Source: Prauserella endophytica
GTDB lineage: Bacteria > Actinomycetota > Actinomycetes > Mycobacteriales > Pseudonocardiaceae
Direction of reading: 5' to 3'
Length of the DNA stretch: 64,000 nt
Assembly (NCBI RefSeq): GCF_005146945.1
Contig: NZ_SWMS01000008.1
Span: 62,001-126,000, forward strand
Shown: positions 7,549 through 15,632 of the stretch, one piece after another
How positions within the stretch are numbered: the first letter of the stretch is position 1
Layout of the letters: each line of letters begins with the position of its first letter
Made by a program: the position numbers and the translations under genes
Notes under the pieces: model-generated
Database searches by the model: none
What the model was told of the DNA's origin: nothing
What the model saw: only the letters and a program-made list of their open reading frames with translations

Positions 7549-8857
7549 GGGGAGCCGACTCCGGCGTGGTGCCTGAGCCCGGCGTCGCGGCGACGCGGGA
7601 GGCCGACCCCTGGCTCGGGAAGCACAACATCGCGCCAAGCAGGACAACCGGATACACCAGATAACCGAATCGGGTGGCCGGCGTGAGCATCGTGAAGGTG
7701 CCCAGGCCGACCGCGATGCGAAGCAGTGCATCCGCACCGGCGACGGGCGGTCGCCGGATGAGCCACCACATGATCGCCAGTGCCGCGGCAGCCAGCAGCA
7801 CGAACGCGAGCACCTTGCCGACCGGGCCGGTTCCGGCGATGAGGTGCCCCGGCAGCGGGCTCGCGGCTGGTGAGGTGACCGCTCCGAGCCCGGCCGGGAA
7901 CCGGATCACGTGCTCGGCGAACGCGTCCGGATGCACGAGGTACACCGGCACGTTCACCACCGCGCACACGGCGAGCAGCACCAGCACGAAGCGGGCCAGC
8001 GCGCGACGGCCGAGCCGCGCGAGCACGAGCACCCCCAGCACGACCGCGGCGGGCAGCACGATGAGCTTCGCGCTCGTGACGAGCGCCAGCACGGTGCCCG
8101 ACAGTGCGGGCCGGTCCGTCGCGGCCAGCGCGGCACCCAGCACGAGCAGTCCGACGATCGCGAGGTCGGGGCCTGCCGTGGCGAAGGTCAGCGCGGTGAG
8201 CGGGAACACCGCGACGAGCTGCGCCGCGCGGACCGGGATCCCCGGCCTGCCCAGCAGGCGCCACGCACCCCACGCGCAGAGCACCGCCGTGAGGGCGAAG
8301 TACAGGCGCGCGTCCGTGAGCACGTCGGTGACCGGCGTGCCTCCCGCGAGCGCCCTCGGCAGGCCGAACACCGTCATCACCGGGCCGTACGGCGTGTAGT
8401 CGTTCACCGCGGGCGGGCGGCCGAGCGCGGTGACGTCGGTGTAGGGCGTGCCGCCCGCGAGGAGCAGGCTCGCCGACCGTTCGATGACCCACACCTCGGG
8501 CTGCGCGCTCCACGACCACGGGGTGTCGAGCCAGTCGACACCGGTGAGTCTGCGCACGAGCAGGAACACCAGCGGCGCGAGCATGCCCACCACCGCGACA
8601 GCGCCGACGCCGACCCAGCGCGACCGCCAGCGGCCGCCCTGGCGGCCAGGAGTGAGGCGCAGCCAGCACGTGTGCGCGAGCGCGAGCGCGTAGCCGGCGA
8701 TGGCGAAGTTCGCCCAGATCCGGAAGCCGTAGTGCTTGTCGGCCAGTGCGAGCGCGACGGCGTAGCCCGCGGCGACGAGGTAGAGGACGAGGTCCAGTCC
8801 CAGCGGCCGCTCTTCCCAGCTCCGCCGCAGCCACTGCTGAACCCGGTGACTCCCCAT
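7535..8857 (-). CDS. GT87-like (DUF2029) integral membrane glycosyltransferase
   Basis: 440-residue polytopic membrane protein with about ten hydrophobic segments, matching the GT87/DUF2029 family of polyprenyl-phosphate-sugar-dependent mannosyltransferases used in actinobacterial lipoglycan synthesis. Supporting segments are the extracytoplasmic PYTDVTALGRPPAVNDYTPYGP loop, shown here in part (GTPYTDV, NDYTPYGP), after the second helix pair, and TFATAGPDLAIVGLLVLG. The catalytic Asp cannot be assigned with certainty. It reads opposite to its neighbours and its stop lies inside the end of the small HTH gene. The acceptor and sugar are unknown. Confidence 0.72.
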   Translation of the reverse strand: MGSHRVQQWLRRSWEERPLGLDLVLYLVAAGYAVALALADKHYGFRIWANFAIAGYALALAHTCWLRLTPGRQGGRWRSRWVGVGAVAVVGMLAPLVFLLVRRLTGVDWLDTPWSWSAQPEVWVIERSASLLLAGGTPYTDVTALGRPPAVNDYTPYGPVMTVFGLPRALAGGTPVTDVLTDARLYFALTAVLCAWGAWRLLGRPGIPVRAAQLVAVFPLTALTFATAGPDLAIVGLLVLGAALAATDRPALSGTVLALVTSAKLIVLPAAVVLGVLVLARLGRRALARFVLVLLAVCAVVNVPVYLVHPDAFAEHVIRFPAGLGAVTSPAASPLPGHLIAGTGPVGKVLAFVLLAAAALAIMWWLIRRPPVAGADALLRIAVGLGTFTMLTPATRFGYLVYPVVLLGAMLCFPSQGSASRVAATPGSGTTPESAPLTSS

Positions 8858-9030
8858 GGCAGCAGGTTAGGCGATGCGCGGAGACTGTCGGACCTCACGG
8901 GCAGAATTGGTGCGCGGGATCGGGAAGGATCGCGTGGTACCTGGTGTTGTCCAGGACATATCGGAAGTGGATCTCGAGTAATGTCGAGGTATTGCGCGCT
9001 CAGGGGCGAGCGGGGAGGGGCCGGTGGGAC

Positions 9031-10899
9031 ATGGACAACACGTGGACGTTGCTGAGCGGCGCGATGAGATCGGCGGACGCGCCGAGCGGTCTGCGCAGGG
9101 GGACGGTACGGAGGGTCGCGCGCTTCGCCCGCCCGCACTGGGCACGCCTGGGGGTCTTCCTCGCCCTGACCGTGGTCTCCGCGGTGCTCGCGGTGAGCAC
9201 ACCACTGCTCGCGGGCCGTGTCGTCGACGCGATCGTCGGCGGGGGAGCGGCCGCCACGGTGATCTGGCTGGCCGTCGCGATCGCCGGACTCGCCATCGCC
9301 GACGCCGGGCTCGGGCTCGCCGAGCGCTGGCAGTCGGCGCGCATCGGTGAGGGACTGATCTTCGACCTGCGCCGGGCCGTGTTCGAGCACGTCCAGCGCA
9401 TGCCGATCGCGTTCTTCACCCGCACCCGCACCGGCGCGCTGGTGAGCAGGCTGAACAACGACGTCATCGGGGCGCAGCGCACCTTCACGGCGACACTGTC
9501 CGGCCTGGTCACCAACGTGATCCAGCTCCTGTTGTCACTGGCCGTGATGGTCACGCTGTCCTGGCAGGTCACGTTGCTGGCGCTGGTGCTCCTGCCGGTG
9601 TTCGTGCTGCCCGCGCGGCGCATCGGCAGGCGGATGGCCGACCTGCAGCGCGAGTCGTCCGAGCTCAACGCGTCCATGACCACGCAGATGACGGAGCGGT
9701 TCTCGGCGCCGGGGGCCACGCTCGTGAAGCTGTTCGGCAGGCCGCACGCCGAGGCCGCCGAGTTCGGTTCCCGTGCGGGCCGTGTCCGCGACATCGGTGT
9801 GCGGACGGCGATGCTCACGCGCTGGTTCATGACGAGCCTTACGCTGGTCTCGGCGCTGGCGCAGGCGCTGGTCTACGGCCTCGGCGGCTGGCTCGCGCTG
9901 CGCGGCGACCTCGCGCCAGGCACCGTCGTCGCGCTGGCCCTGCTGCTGACTAGGCTGTACTCGCCGCTGACCGCGCTCGCCAACGTGCGGGTGGACGTGA
10001 TGACCGCCCTCGTGTCGTTCGAGCGGGTCTTCGAGGTGCTCGACCTCGACCCGATGATCAAGGAGAAGCCGGACGCGCGGGCCGTTCCGCCCGGGGGCGT
10101 CTCGGTGGAGCTCGACGAGGTGCGCTTCGCCTACCCCTCCGCCGACCGCTACTCGCTGGCCTCGCTGGAGGAGGTGTCCACACTGGACAACCGTGGTGGC
10201 GAGGAGGTGCTGCACGGCGTGAGCCTGAGGGCGGAGCCGGGCCAGATGGTGGCCCTCGTGGGCTCCTCCGGCGCGGGCAAGTCCACCATCGCGTCGCTGG
10301 TGCCGCGGCTCTATGACGCCGACTCCGGTTCGGTGCGGCTGTCCGGTGTGGACGTGCGCGACCTCACGTTCGCGTCGCTGCGCGAGACGGTGGGCGTGGT
10401 GACGCAGGACGGCCACCTGTTCCACGACACCATCCGCGCCAACCTCGCCTACGCGGCCCCGGACGCCTCGGACGCCGAGATCTGGCACGCACTCGACCGC
10501 GCGCGGCTGGCCGATCTGGTGCGCTCGCTGCCGGACGGGCTCGACACGATCATCGGCGAGCGCGGCTACCGGCTCTCCGGAGGGGAGCGCCAGCGGCTCA
10601 CCATCGCGCGGCTGCTGCTCGCGCAGCCGAGGGTCGTGGTGCTCGACGAGGCGACCGCGCATCTCGACTCGGAGTCAGAGGCGGCGGTCGGCGAGGCGCT
10701 CACCGACGCGCTCGACGGGCGCACCGCGATCGTGATCGCCCACCGGCTGTCCACCATCCGGGCCGCCGACCGCATCATGGTGGTGGAGGCGGGCCGGGTC
10801 GTCGAGCAGGGCACCCACGAGCAGCTGCTCGCCGCCGGAGGACGCTACGCGGAGCTGTACCACACGCAGTTCCGGCAGGAGACGCCCACAGCGGCGTGA
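9031..10899 (+). CDS. ABC transporter half-molecule, fused permease and ATPase (exporter)
   Basis: Type I exporter half-transporter of 622 aa: six transmembrane helices in residues ~30-320, then a nucleotide-binding domain. Motifs are Walker A GSSGAGKST, Q-loop GVVTQDGHL, signature LSGGERQRLT, Walker B VVVLDEATAHLD and the switch His in IVIAHRLST. It would act as a homodimer or pair with another half-transporter not seen here. The ATG at 9031 is chosen over longer frames because GGGAGGGG lies 11-18 bases upstream and the extra upstream sequence is Arg/Pro-rich noise that overlaps the divergent gene. Substrate (lipid or drug) is unknown. The hydrolase gene follows at once. Confidence 0.9.
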   Translation: MDNTWTLLSGAMRSADAPSGLRRGTVRRVARFARPHWARLGVFLALTVVSAVLAVSTPLLAGRVVDAIVGGGAAATVIWLAVAIAGLAIADAGLGLAERWQSARIGEGLIFDLRRAVFEHVQRMPIAFFTRTRTGALVSRLNNDVIGAQRTFTATLSGLVTNVIQLLLSLAVMVTLSWQVTLLALVLLPVFVLPARRIGRRMADLQRESSELNASMTTQMTERFSAPGATLVKLFGRPHAEAAEFGSRAGRVRDIGVRTAMLTRWFMTSLTLVSALAQALVYGLGGWLALRGDLAPGTVVALALLLTRLYSPLTALANVRVDVMTALVSFERVFEVLDLDPMIKEKPDARAVPPGGVSVELDEVRFAYPSADRYSLASLEEVSTLDNRGGEEVLHGVSLRAEPGQMVALVGSSGAGKSTIASLVPRLYDADSGSVRLSGVDVRDLTFASLRETVGVVTQDGHLFHDTIRANLAYAAPDASDAEIWHALDRARLADLVRSLPDGLDTIIGERGYRLSGGERQRLTIARLLLAQPRVVVLDEATAHLDSESEAAVGEALTDALDGRTAIVIAHRLSTIRAADRIMVVEAGRVVEQGTHEQLLAAGGRYAELYHTQFRQETPTAA

Positions 10900-10910
10900 G
10901 GAGGTCGTGG

Positions 10911-11606
10911 GTGATCGACGACGAACCGGCGATGGCCGTCCGGCGCTCGCCGGTTCCCGCCCGCGCGGTGGCGCTCGTGCTGCACGGTGGGGCCGAGCAC
11001 GGCGCCGGCGCCGTGCGGCCGTGGGGGCTCGCCTACCTGCGGATGGTGCCCTTCGCCCGCGCGCTGCGCGCGGCGGGCGCGCGGCACGGGCTGGAGGTGC
11101 GGCTGCTGCGCAACCGCCTGCGTGGGTGGAACGAGCCCGCGCTCGACCCGGTGCGCGACGCCCGCTGGGCGCTGGAGCGCGTCCACGCCGAGAGCCCCGG
11201 CCTGCCGGTGGTGCTGGTGGGCCACTCGATGGGCGGCCGGGTGGCCCTGCGCGTCGCCGACGACCCGGCCGTGACCGGGGTGTGCGCGCTCGCGCCGTGG
11301 ACCCCGCAGGACGAGCCCGTGGAGTCCGTGCGTGATCGCACGGTCGTGCTCGCGCACGGCACGCGCGACGCCGTGACCAGCCCGGAGGCCTCGCACACCT
11401 ACGCCAGGCGGGCCCAGGCGACCGCGCGCAGCCTCGCGCGCTTCGAGGTGGCGGAGGAGGGGCACGCGATGGTGCGAAGGCCGGCGTTGTGGCAGCGGCT
11501 CGTGGTGGGTTTCACCGCCGACGTGCTGGGATTCCCGGCGGGGGACGGCCTGCCCGCCTCTGCCTGGGACCGGCCCGTGGACGCGCGCCTGCGTATACCC
11601 CTCTAG
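10911..11606 (+). CDS. Alpha/beta hydrolase
   Basis: 231-residue alpha/beta-hydrolase fold protein. The oxyanion-side motif VLHGGAEHG is followed by nucleophile elbow VGHSMGGR (Ser), acid in LAHGTRDAVT (Asp) and catalytic His in EEGHAMV, in the correct order. The GTG at 10911 is preferred because GAGGAGGT lies just upstream; an alternative GTG at 10896 would overlap the ABC transporter stop by four bases. Either way it is co-transcribed with the exporter. Ester or thioester substrate unknown. Confidence 0.82.
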   Translation: MIDDEPAMAVRRSPVPARAVALVLHGGAEHGAGAVRPWGLAYLRMVPFARALRAAGARHGLEVRLLRNRLRGWNEPALDPVRDARWALERVHAESPGLPVVLVGHSMGGRVALRVADDPAVTGVCALAPWTPQDEPVESVRDRTVVLAHGTRDAVTSPEASHTYARRAQATARSLARFEVAEEGHAMVRRPALWQRLVVGFTADVLGFPAGDGLPASAWDRPVDARLRIPL

Positions 11607-11724
11607 CGGCCGTCCGCGGCGTGTCGCGCACAACCCGTCCGGGGGACCATGCGTCCATGGATCGGGGGAATGAGGTTTAGTAGGGCCCGCACGGACGCGG
11701 CACGACACCGATCGGGAGACGGCG

Positions 11725-12915
11725 ATGACGTACGGCGGACACTACGGCGGACAGCAGCCACCCGGCGGCAACCGCCGGCCGCCCCGCGGTCCCAGGGAGC
11801 ACCAGAGCGCCCAGATGCTGCCCGTGCCGGGCAGCGACCGGGCCCGTCAGGGGCCGCCGCCCCGCCCTCGGCACCAGCCGACGCGCGTGGCGCCGGTGCC
11901 CGGCCACCAGCCGCCGCACCAGCCGCCCCCGGGCGGCGAACGGCCGAGGCCGCCGCGTCCGCCGCGGCGCAGGCGCTGGACGTTCGGCCGGGTGCTGATG
12001 GCGCTGGTGCTGGTGTTCGTGCTGTTCATCGGCGCCGTGTGGCTCTACCTCGAGTTCTCCATCAACCGCATCGACGCCCTGCCCGACTACGAGGGCAGGC
12101 CGGCCGCGGCGTCGGGCACGAACTGGCTCATCGTCGGCTCCGACTCGCGGGCGGGCCTCGATGCCGACCAGCAGGCGCAGCTCGTCACCGGTGACACCGG
12201 CGGTCAGCGCACCGACACGATCATGATCGCCCACATCCCGGACAACGACACCGCGCCGACGCTGCTGAGCCTGCCGCGCGACTCGCAGGTCGAGATCCCC
12301 GGCCACGGCACCAACAAGATCAACGCGGCGTTCTCGTTCGGTGGTGCGCCACTGCTCGCGCAGACGGTCGAGCAGGCCACCGGGCTGCGAATCGACCACT
12401 ACGCCGAGATCGGCTTCGGTGGGTTCGCCAACCTCGTCGACGCCATGGGCGGGGTCGAGATGGACATCCCCGCGGAGATGCGCGACACCAAGACCGGCAT
12501 CGTCATCCCCGCGGGCAAGCAGACCCTCGACGGCGCGCAGGCGCTTGGCTTCGTGCGCATGCGGTACAGCTCGGCGACGCCGAGGTCGGACCTCGACCGC
12601 GTGGCCAACCAGCGGCAGTTCATCGGCGCGATGGCGAGCCAGATGGCGAGCCCGTCGACACTGCTGAACCCGTTCGACGTGTTCCCGCTGCTCGCGGAGG
12701 CGCCGGACGCGCTGACCATGGACACCGGCGACCATCTGCACAACCTGCTCGGCCTGGCGTGGGCGATGCGCGGGATCTCCGGCGGCGGCGTGGTGACCAC
12801 CACCATGCCCACCACGGACAGCTCGGCGCAGTACTGGGACGAGGAGAAGTCGCAGGTTCTCTTCGACGCGTTCCGCAACGACACCCCGGTCCCAGACAGC
12901 GTGATCGTCAACTAG
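11725..12915 (+). CDS. LytR-CpsA-Psr (LCP) family cell-wall ligase
   Basis: Membrane-anchored phosphotransferase family that attaches glycopolymers (in mycolic-acid or related actinobacteria, arabinogalactan) to peptidoglycan. The first ~88 residues are Pro/Gln/Arg-rich and cytoplasmic, followed by one transmembrane helix (~90-112) and an extracellular LCP domain. Conserved elements are GSDSRAG, GQRTDTIMIAHI, LPRDSQVEIPG and the pyrophosphate-binding Arg region RMRYSSATPRSDLDR. Length 396 aa is typical. The start ATG follows GAGACGGCG. A perfect long palindrome 10 bp after the stop probably terminates it. Confidence 0.9.
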   Translation: MTYGGHYGGQQPPGGNRRPPRGPREHQSAQMLPVPGSDRARQGPPPRPRHQPTRVAPVPGHQPPHQPPPGGERPRPPRPPRRRRWTFGRVLMALVLVFVLFIGAVWLYLEFSINRIDALPDYEGRPAAASGTNWLIVGSDSRAGLDADQQAQLVTGDTGGQRTDTIMIAHIPDNDTAPTLLSLPRDSQVEIPGHGTNKINAAFSFGGAPLLAQTVEQATGLRIDHYAEIGFGGFANLVDAMGGVEMDIPAEMRDTKTGIVIPAGKQTLDGAQALGFVRMRYSSATPRSDLDRVANQRQFIGAMASQMASPSTLLNPFDVFPLLAEAPDALTMDTGDHLHNLLGLAWAMRGISGGGVVTTTMPTTDSSAQYWDEEKSQVLFDAFRNDTPVPDSVIVN

Positions 12916-12925
12916 CCGCTTGATC

Positions 12926-12980
12926 GGCCCCCAAGGCCACCTTTGTTGCGTTGAACGCAACAAAGGTGGCCTTGGGGGCC
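12926..12980. terminator. Long palindrome, copy A of the dispersed family
   Basis: 55-bp perfect palindrome: 27-bp arms around one central base, forming a stem of about 25 bp with a tiny loop. The inner part reads AAGGCCACCTTTGTTGCG and its complement. It begins 10 bp after the LCP stop. No long T-run follows, so it is terminator-like but not a textbook intrinsic terminator. The outer arms (GGCCCCC) differ from the other four copies, while the AAGGCCACC core is shared. Confidence 0.75.
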
Positions 12981-13036
12981 GTCGGTGATCGAGGTCGAGC
13001 TCGGCGGCTGAGGGAGACCCACGTCACGTCCGGCGA

Positions 13037-13064
13037 CGTCACAGGAGAGCCGGGCTACCTCGTC
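13037..13064 (+). promoter_or_regulatory. Candidate ECF41-type promoter
   Basis: CGTCACA followed by 17 bases and CGTC closely resembles the bipartite target described for ECF41 sigma factors (TGTCACA at -35, CGTC at -10). It lies 39 bp upstream of the carboxymuconolactone decarboxylase-family start, in front of the operon that encodes an ECF41-like sigma factor. Autoregulation from this site is the known arrangement for the group. Confidence 0.6.
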
Positions 13065-13102
13065 TCGGGGGTTGTAGCCAACGACGACCCTGGAGGAACA
13101 CC

Positions 13103-13576
13103 ATGGACGCGCGACTGAACTTCTTCACCAGCCCCACCGCGGGCAAGGTCCTCAAGCAGTTCATGTCGGTGGGCAAGACGCTCAGGGAATCGGCCCTGCC
13201 TGCCGCTACGCAGGAGCTGGTGTCGCTGCGCGTGAGCCAGATCAACGGCTGCGCCGTCTGCCTCGACATGCACACCAAGGAGGCCGCCGCCGCGGGTGAG
13301 ACGCCCGTGCGGCTGGGCCTGGTCGCGGCGTGGCGCGAGGCCACGGTCTTCACCGAGGCCGAGCGGGCCGCGCTGGAGCTGGCGGAGGAGGGGACCAGGG
13401 TCGCGGACGGTGCGGGCGGCGTCAGCGACGAGGTGTGGGAGCGCGCCGCCAAGCACTACGACGACGAGCAGCTCACCGCACTGGTGCTCCTGGTGGGCTT
13501 CATGAACACGGCCAACCGCATGAACATCATCACCCAGCAGCCCGCTGGCGACTACGTTCCGGGCCAGCTTCACTGA
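13103..13576 (+). CDS. Carboxymuconolactone decarboxylase / AhpD-like protein
   Basis: 157-residue protein of the CMD/AhpD fold. The redox CxxC pair is Cys50 and Cys53 in NGCAVCLDMH, with the His two residues on that completes the AhpD-type active site, so a peroxidase or alkylhydroperoxidase-like activity is more likely than decarboxylation. A GGAGG ribosome-binding site precedes the ATG. The next gene encodes an ECF41-type sigma factor; a CMD-family gene next to the sigma gene is the hallmark context of that sigma group, so this protein probably acts in the stress response the sigma factor governs. Confidence 0.87.
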   Translation: MDARLNFFTSPTAGKVLKQFMSVGKTLRESALPAATQELVSLRVSQINGCAVCLDMHTKEAAAAGETPVRLGLVAAWREATVFTEAERAALELAEEGTRVADGAGGVSDEVWERAAKHYDDEQLTALVLLVGFMNTANRMNIITQQPAGDYVPGQLH

Positions 13577-13604
13577 ACGGCACCGCCGAAGGGAGGAGAT
13601 CCGG

Positions 13605-14528
13605 GTGAGCAAGGTCGAGGAGTTCGAGGATCTGCGGCCGCTGCTGTTCTCGATCGCGTACCGCATCCTGGGCAGTGTCAGCGAGGCCGAGGACGCGGTG
13701 CAGGAGACGTGGCTGCGGTTCGACGCCTCGGCGACCCGGCCCGAGTCGGTCAAGGCGTTCCTGTCGGCCACGGTCACCCGGATCTCGATCGACGTGCTGC
13801 GCTCCGCGCGGGTGCGGCGGGAGGCCTACGTCGGCCCGTGGTTCCCCGAGCCGCTGCTCGACGACCCCTACCAGGACCCGGGCCGGGCGGCGGAGCTGGC
13901 CGACTCGGTGTCGATGGCGGCGCTGTTGCTGCTGGAGCGGCTCAGCCCGCTGGAGCGGGCGGTCTTCGTGCTGCGGGAGGTGTTCGCGTTCGGTTTCGGC
14001 GACATCGCCACTGCGGTGGGACGGTCGGAGGCGGCCTGCCGGCAGCTGCTGGTGCGGGCGCGGCGGCACATGGATGCCGGACGCCCCCGGTTCGAGGCGG
14101 ACCGGAAGGAACGGCGGGAGCTGGCGACGCGGTTCTTCGACGCGCTGGCGGGCGGTGACGTGGACGCGCTGCGCAGTCTGCTGGCCGCCGACGTACAGCT
14201 GGTCGGGGACGGCGGCGGCAAGGCCCCGCAGCTGGCCAGGGCCGTCGTGGGCGCGGACAAGGTGGCCAGGTTGCTGGGCGGGGTGTTCCCCTGGCTGTTC
14301 CAGGTCGACGTGTCATTCGAGCCGCACGAGGTCAACGGCCAGCCCGGCGCGATCTTCCGCGACCGCGGAGGGCGGATCCTCCACACCCTGGTCCTCGACG
14401 TGCTCGACGGGCGGATCCAGACCATCCGCTCGGTGATCAACCCGGACAAGCTCGGGCACCTCGGCCCGGTCGCCGACGCCTGGGCCGTCGACCGCGAGGT
14501 GAGGCAGGCCCGCGGCCCGCAGGCCTGA
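13605..14528 (+). CDS. ECF41-type RNA polymerase sigma factor with SnoaL-like C-terminal domain
   Basis: 307-residue extracytoplasmic-function sigma factor. Sigma region 2 (AYRILGSVSEAEDAVQETWLRF) and region 4 (LERAVFVLREVFAFGFGDIATAVG) are clear, joined to a C-terminal NTF2/SnoaL-like extension. The linker has WFPEPLLD and the extension has DGGGKAPQ, corresponding to the WLPEP and (D/N)GGGK motifs that define ECF41; these extensions control activity instead of a separate anti-sigma factor, and none is encoded here. GTG at 13605 has a GGGAGGAG ribosome-binding site. It is in an operon with the CMD-family gene, preceded by a matching promoter. Confidence 0.9.
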   Translation: MSKVEEFEDLRPLLFSIAYRILGSVSEAEDAVQETWLRFDASATRPESVKAFLSATVTRISIDVLRSARVRREAYVGPWFPEPLLDDPYQDPGRAAELADSVSMAALLLLERLSPLERAVFVLREVFAFGFGDIATAVGRSEAACRQLLVRARRHMDAGRPRFEADRKERRELATRFFDALAGGDVDALRSLLAADVQLVGDGGGKAPQLARAVVGADKVARLLGGVFPWLFQVDVSFEPHEVNGQPGAIFRDRGGRILHTLVLDVLDGRIQTIRSVINPDKLGHLGPVADAWAVDREVRQARGPQA

Positions 14529-15180
14529 CCGCCCCGCTCAGCACGCCGGCGTGGCAGGCTCGTCCGCGCCGGTGTCGAGGTAGGCGGCGCAGACGTGGTG
14601 GCCCGGCCCGAGGCGGTTCCAGGCGCTGGTCCCGCTCGGTGATCACGTGGCCGATGGCGGTGCCGCGAACCAGCCCTTCGCGCGTGGCGAAGACAGGGCA
14701 GTGCCGGTGTACCGGACGCCGCTGTCGTCGGCATCCACAGTGGACATATCGGCCGACCAGCCGAGTGGGAGAGCGGGTTCGGCAGCCGGGGCAGGGCACC
14801 GGCGCGGTCTCCACAAGGGACGTACAGGGCAGTTGCAAACAGGCTGCTCGGGCCATTCCGGTCGGGTACGCATCGCCGCGCAGCCTGCTGGTGAGCGGAC
14901 GGTTCCCGCCACAGGGCGAGTGCGCTCGCGAAGAAGCGGCGGGAGCGGTCGTGCGGGCCGAGCGAGCGGTGCGGCTCGCCGAGGCTTTGGTGGGCGTACC
15001 CCGCGCGGTCACGCGCGACCAGCTCCCCGGCCGCCTCGGGCCAGGTAGGCCGGTGGGTGAACGCTGGGGCGTGAGGCTTGACCGCGGCACGCCGCCATCG
15101 CGGCGATCGCCAGCGGCCATCCGAGACCCGGTTCCCTGGGGGTGGCCTCGAATGGCCTGCTGCCGTGCCGGCCGCGCCGC
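14529..15180. other. 652-bp gene-poor region with decayed coding traces
   Basis: No frame here has both a credible start and family-like sequence along its length. The frames are broken and Arg/Pro-rich, and the convergent flanking genes have no palindrome between them, unlike other convergent junctions in the window. Minus-strand translation shows a TPR-like stretch near 14870-15030 and, further on, a segment ending in PGHHVCAAYLDTG before a stop near 14537. I read it as the residue of one or more inactivated genes. Confidence 0.5.
14870..15030 (-). pseudogene. TPR-like gene fragment
   Basis: Minus-strand translation gives GYAHQSLGEPHRSLGPHD followed by a segment ending ALALWRE. This strongly resembles a tetratricopeptide repeat as found in actinobacterial SARP/AfsR or NB-ARC regulators (pattern LGxxHRxLGRxDEAxxxFExALALWRE). 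The Ala-to-Ser/Phe changes at packing positions and the absence of further repeats, a start or an intact domain indicate decay. It may instead be a chance resemblance in high-GC sequence. Confidence 0.4.
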
Positions 15181-15630
15181 TCAGCGGGAGCGCAGGACCT
15201 CGAGCGCCTTGTCGGCGTGCACGGCCATGCGCAGCTCGCTCTTGATCACGGCGAGCACCCTGCGGTCGGTGTCGATCACGAACGTGTGGCGCCTGGTCAG
15301 CAGCGGGCCGAACCTGCGCCGGACTCCGAACCGCGTCGCCACGGCGCCGTCGGCGTCGGAGAGCAGCGGGAAGTCGAAGTCGTGCCTGTTGGTGAACTCG
15401 AGCTGCTTGTCGACCGGGTCGGGGCTGATCCCGATCCGGTGCGCGCCGGCGTCGGTGAACTCGGCGGCGAGGTCGCGGAACTGGCAGCTCTCGGCGGTGC
15501 AACCCGGCGTCATGGCCGCCGGGTAGAAGAACAGCACCACGGGACCGGTCTCCAGGAACTCCGAGAGAGTGCGTGGCTTGCCGTTCTCGTCGGGCAGCGT
15601 GAAGTCCGGCGCGAGATCTCCCTGCTTCAT
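15181..15630 (-). CDS. Peroxiredoxin, BCP/PrxQ type
   Basis: 149-residue thiol peroxidase that reduces peroxides with thioredoxin-type electrons. The active site TPGCTAESC places peroxidatic Cys44 and resolving Cys49 five residues apart in helix alpha-2, the PrxQ arrangement. Downstream FGVRRRFGPLL and TFVIDTDRRVLAV match the fold. The ATG at 15630 lies seven bases after a TAGGCT hexamer inside the 3' end of the upstream GGDEF-EAL gene, so it may be transcribed leaderlessly from its own promoter as well as by read-through. Confidence 0.92.
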   Translation of the reverse strand: MKQGDLAPDFTLPDENGKPRTLSEFLETGPVVLFFYPAAMTPGCTAESCQFRDLAAEFTDAGAHRIGISPDPVDKQLEFTNRHDFDFPLLSDADGAVATRFGVRRRFGPLLTRRHTFVIDTDRRVLAVIKSELRMAVHADKALEVLRSR

Positions 15631-15632
15631 GG

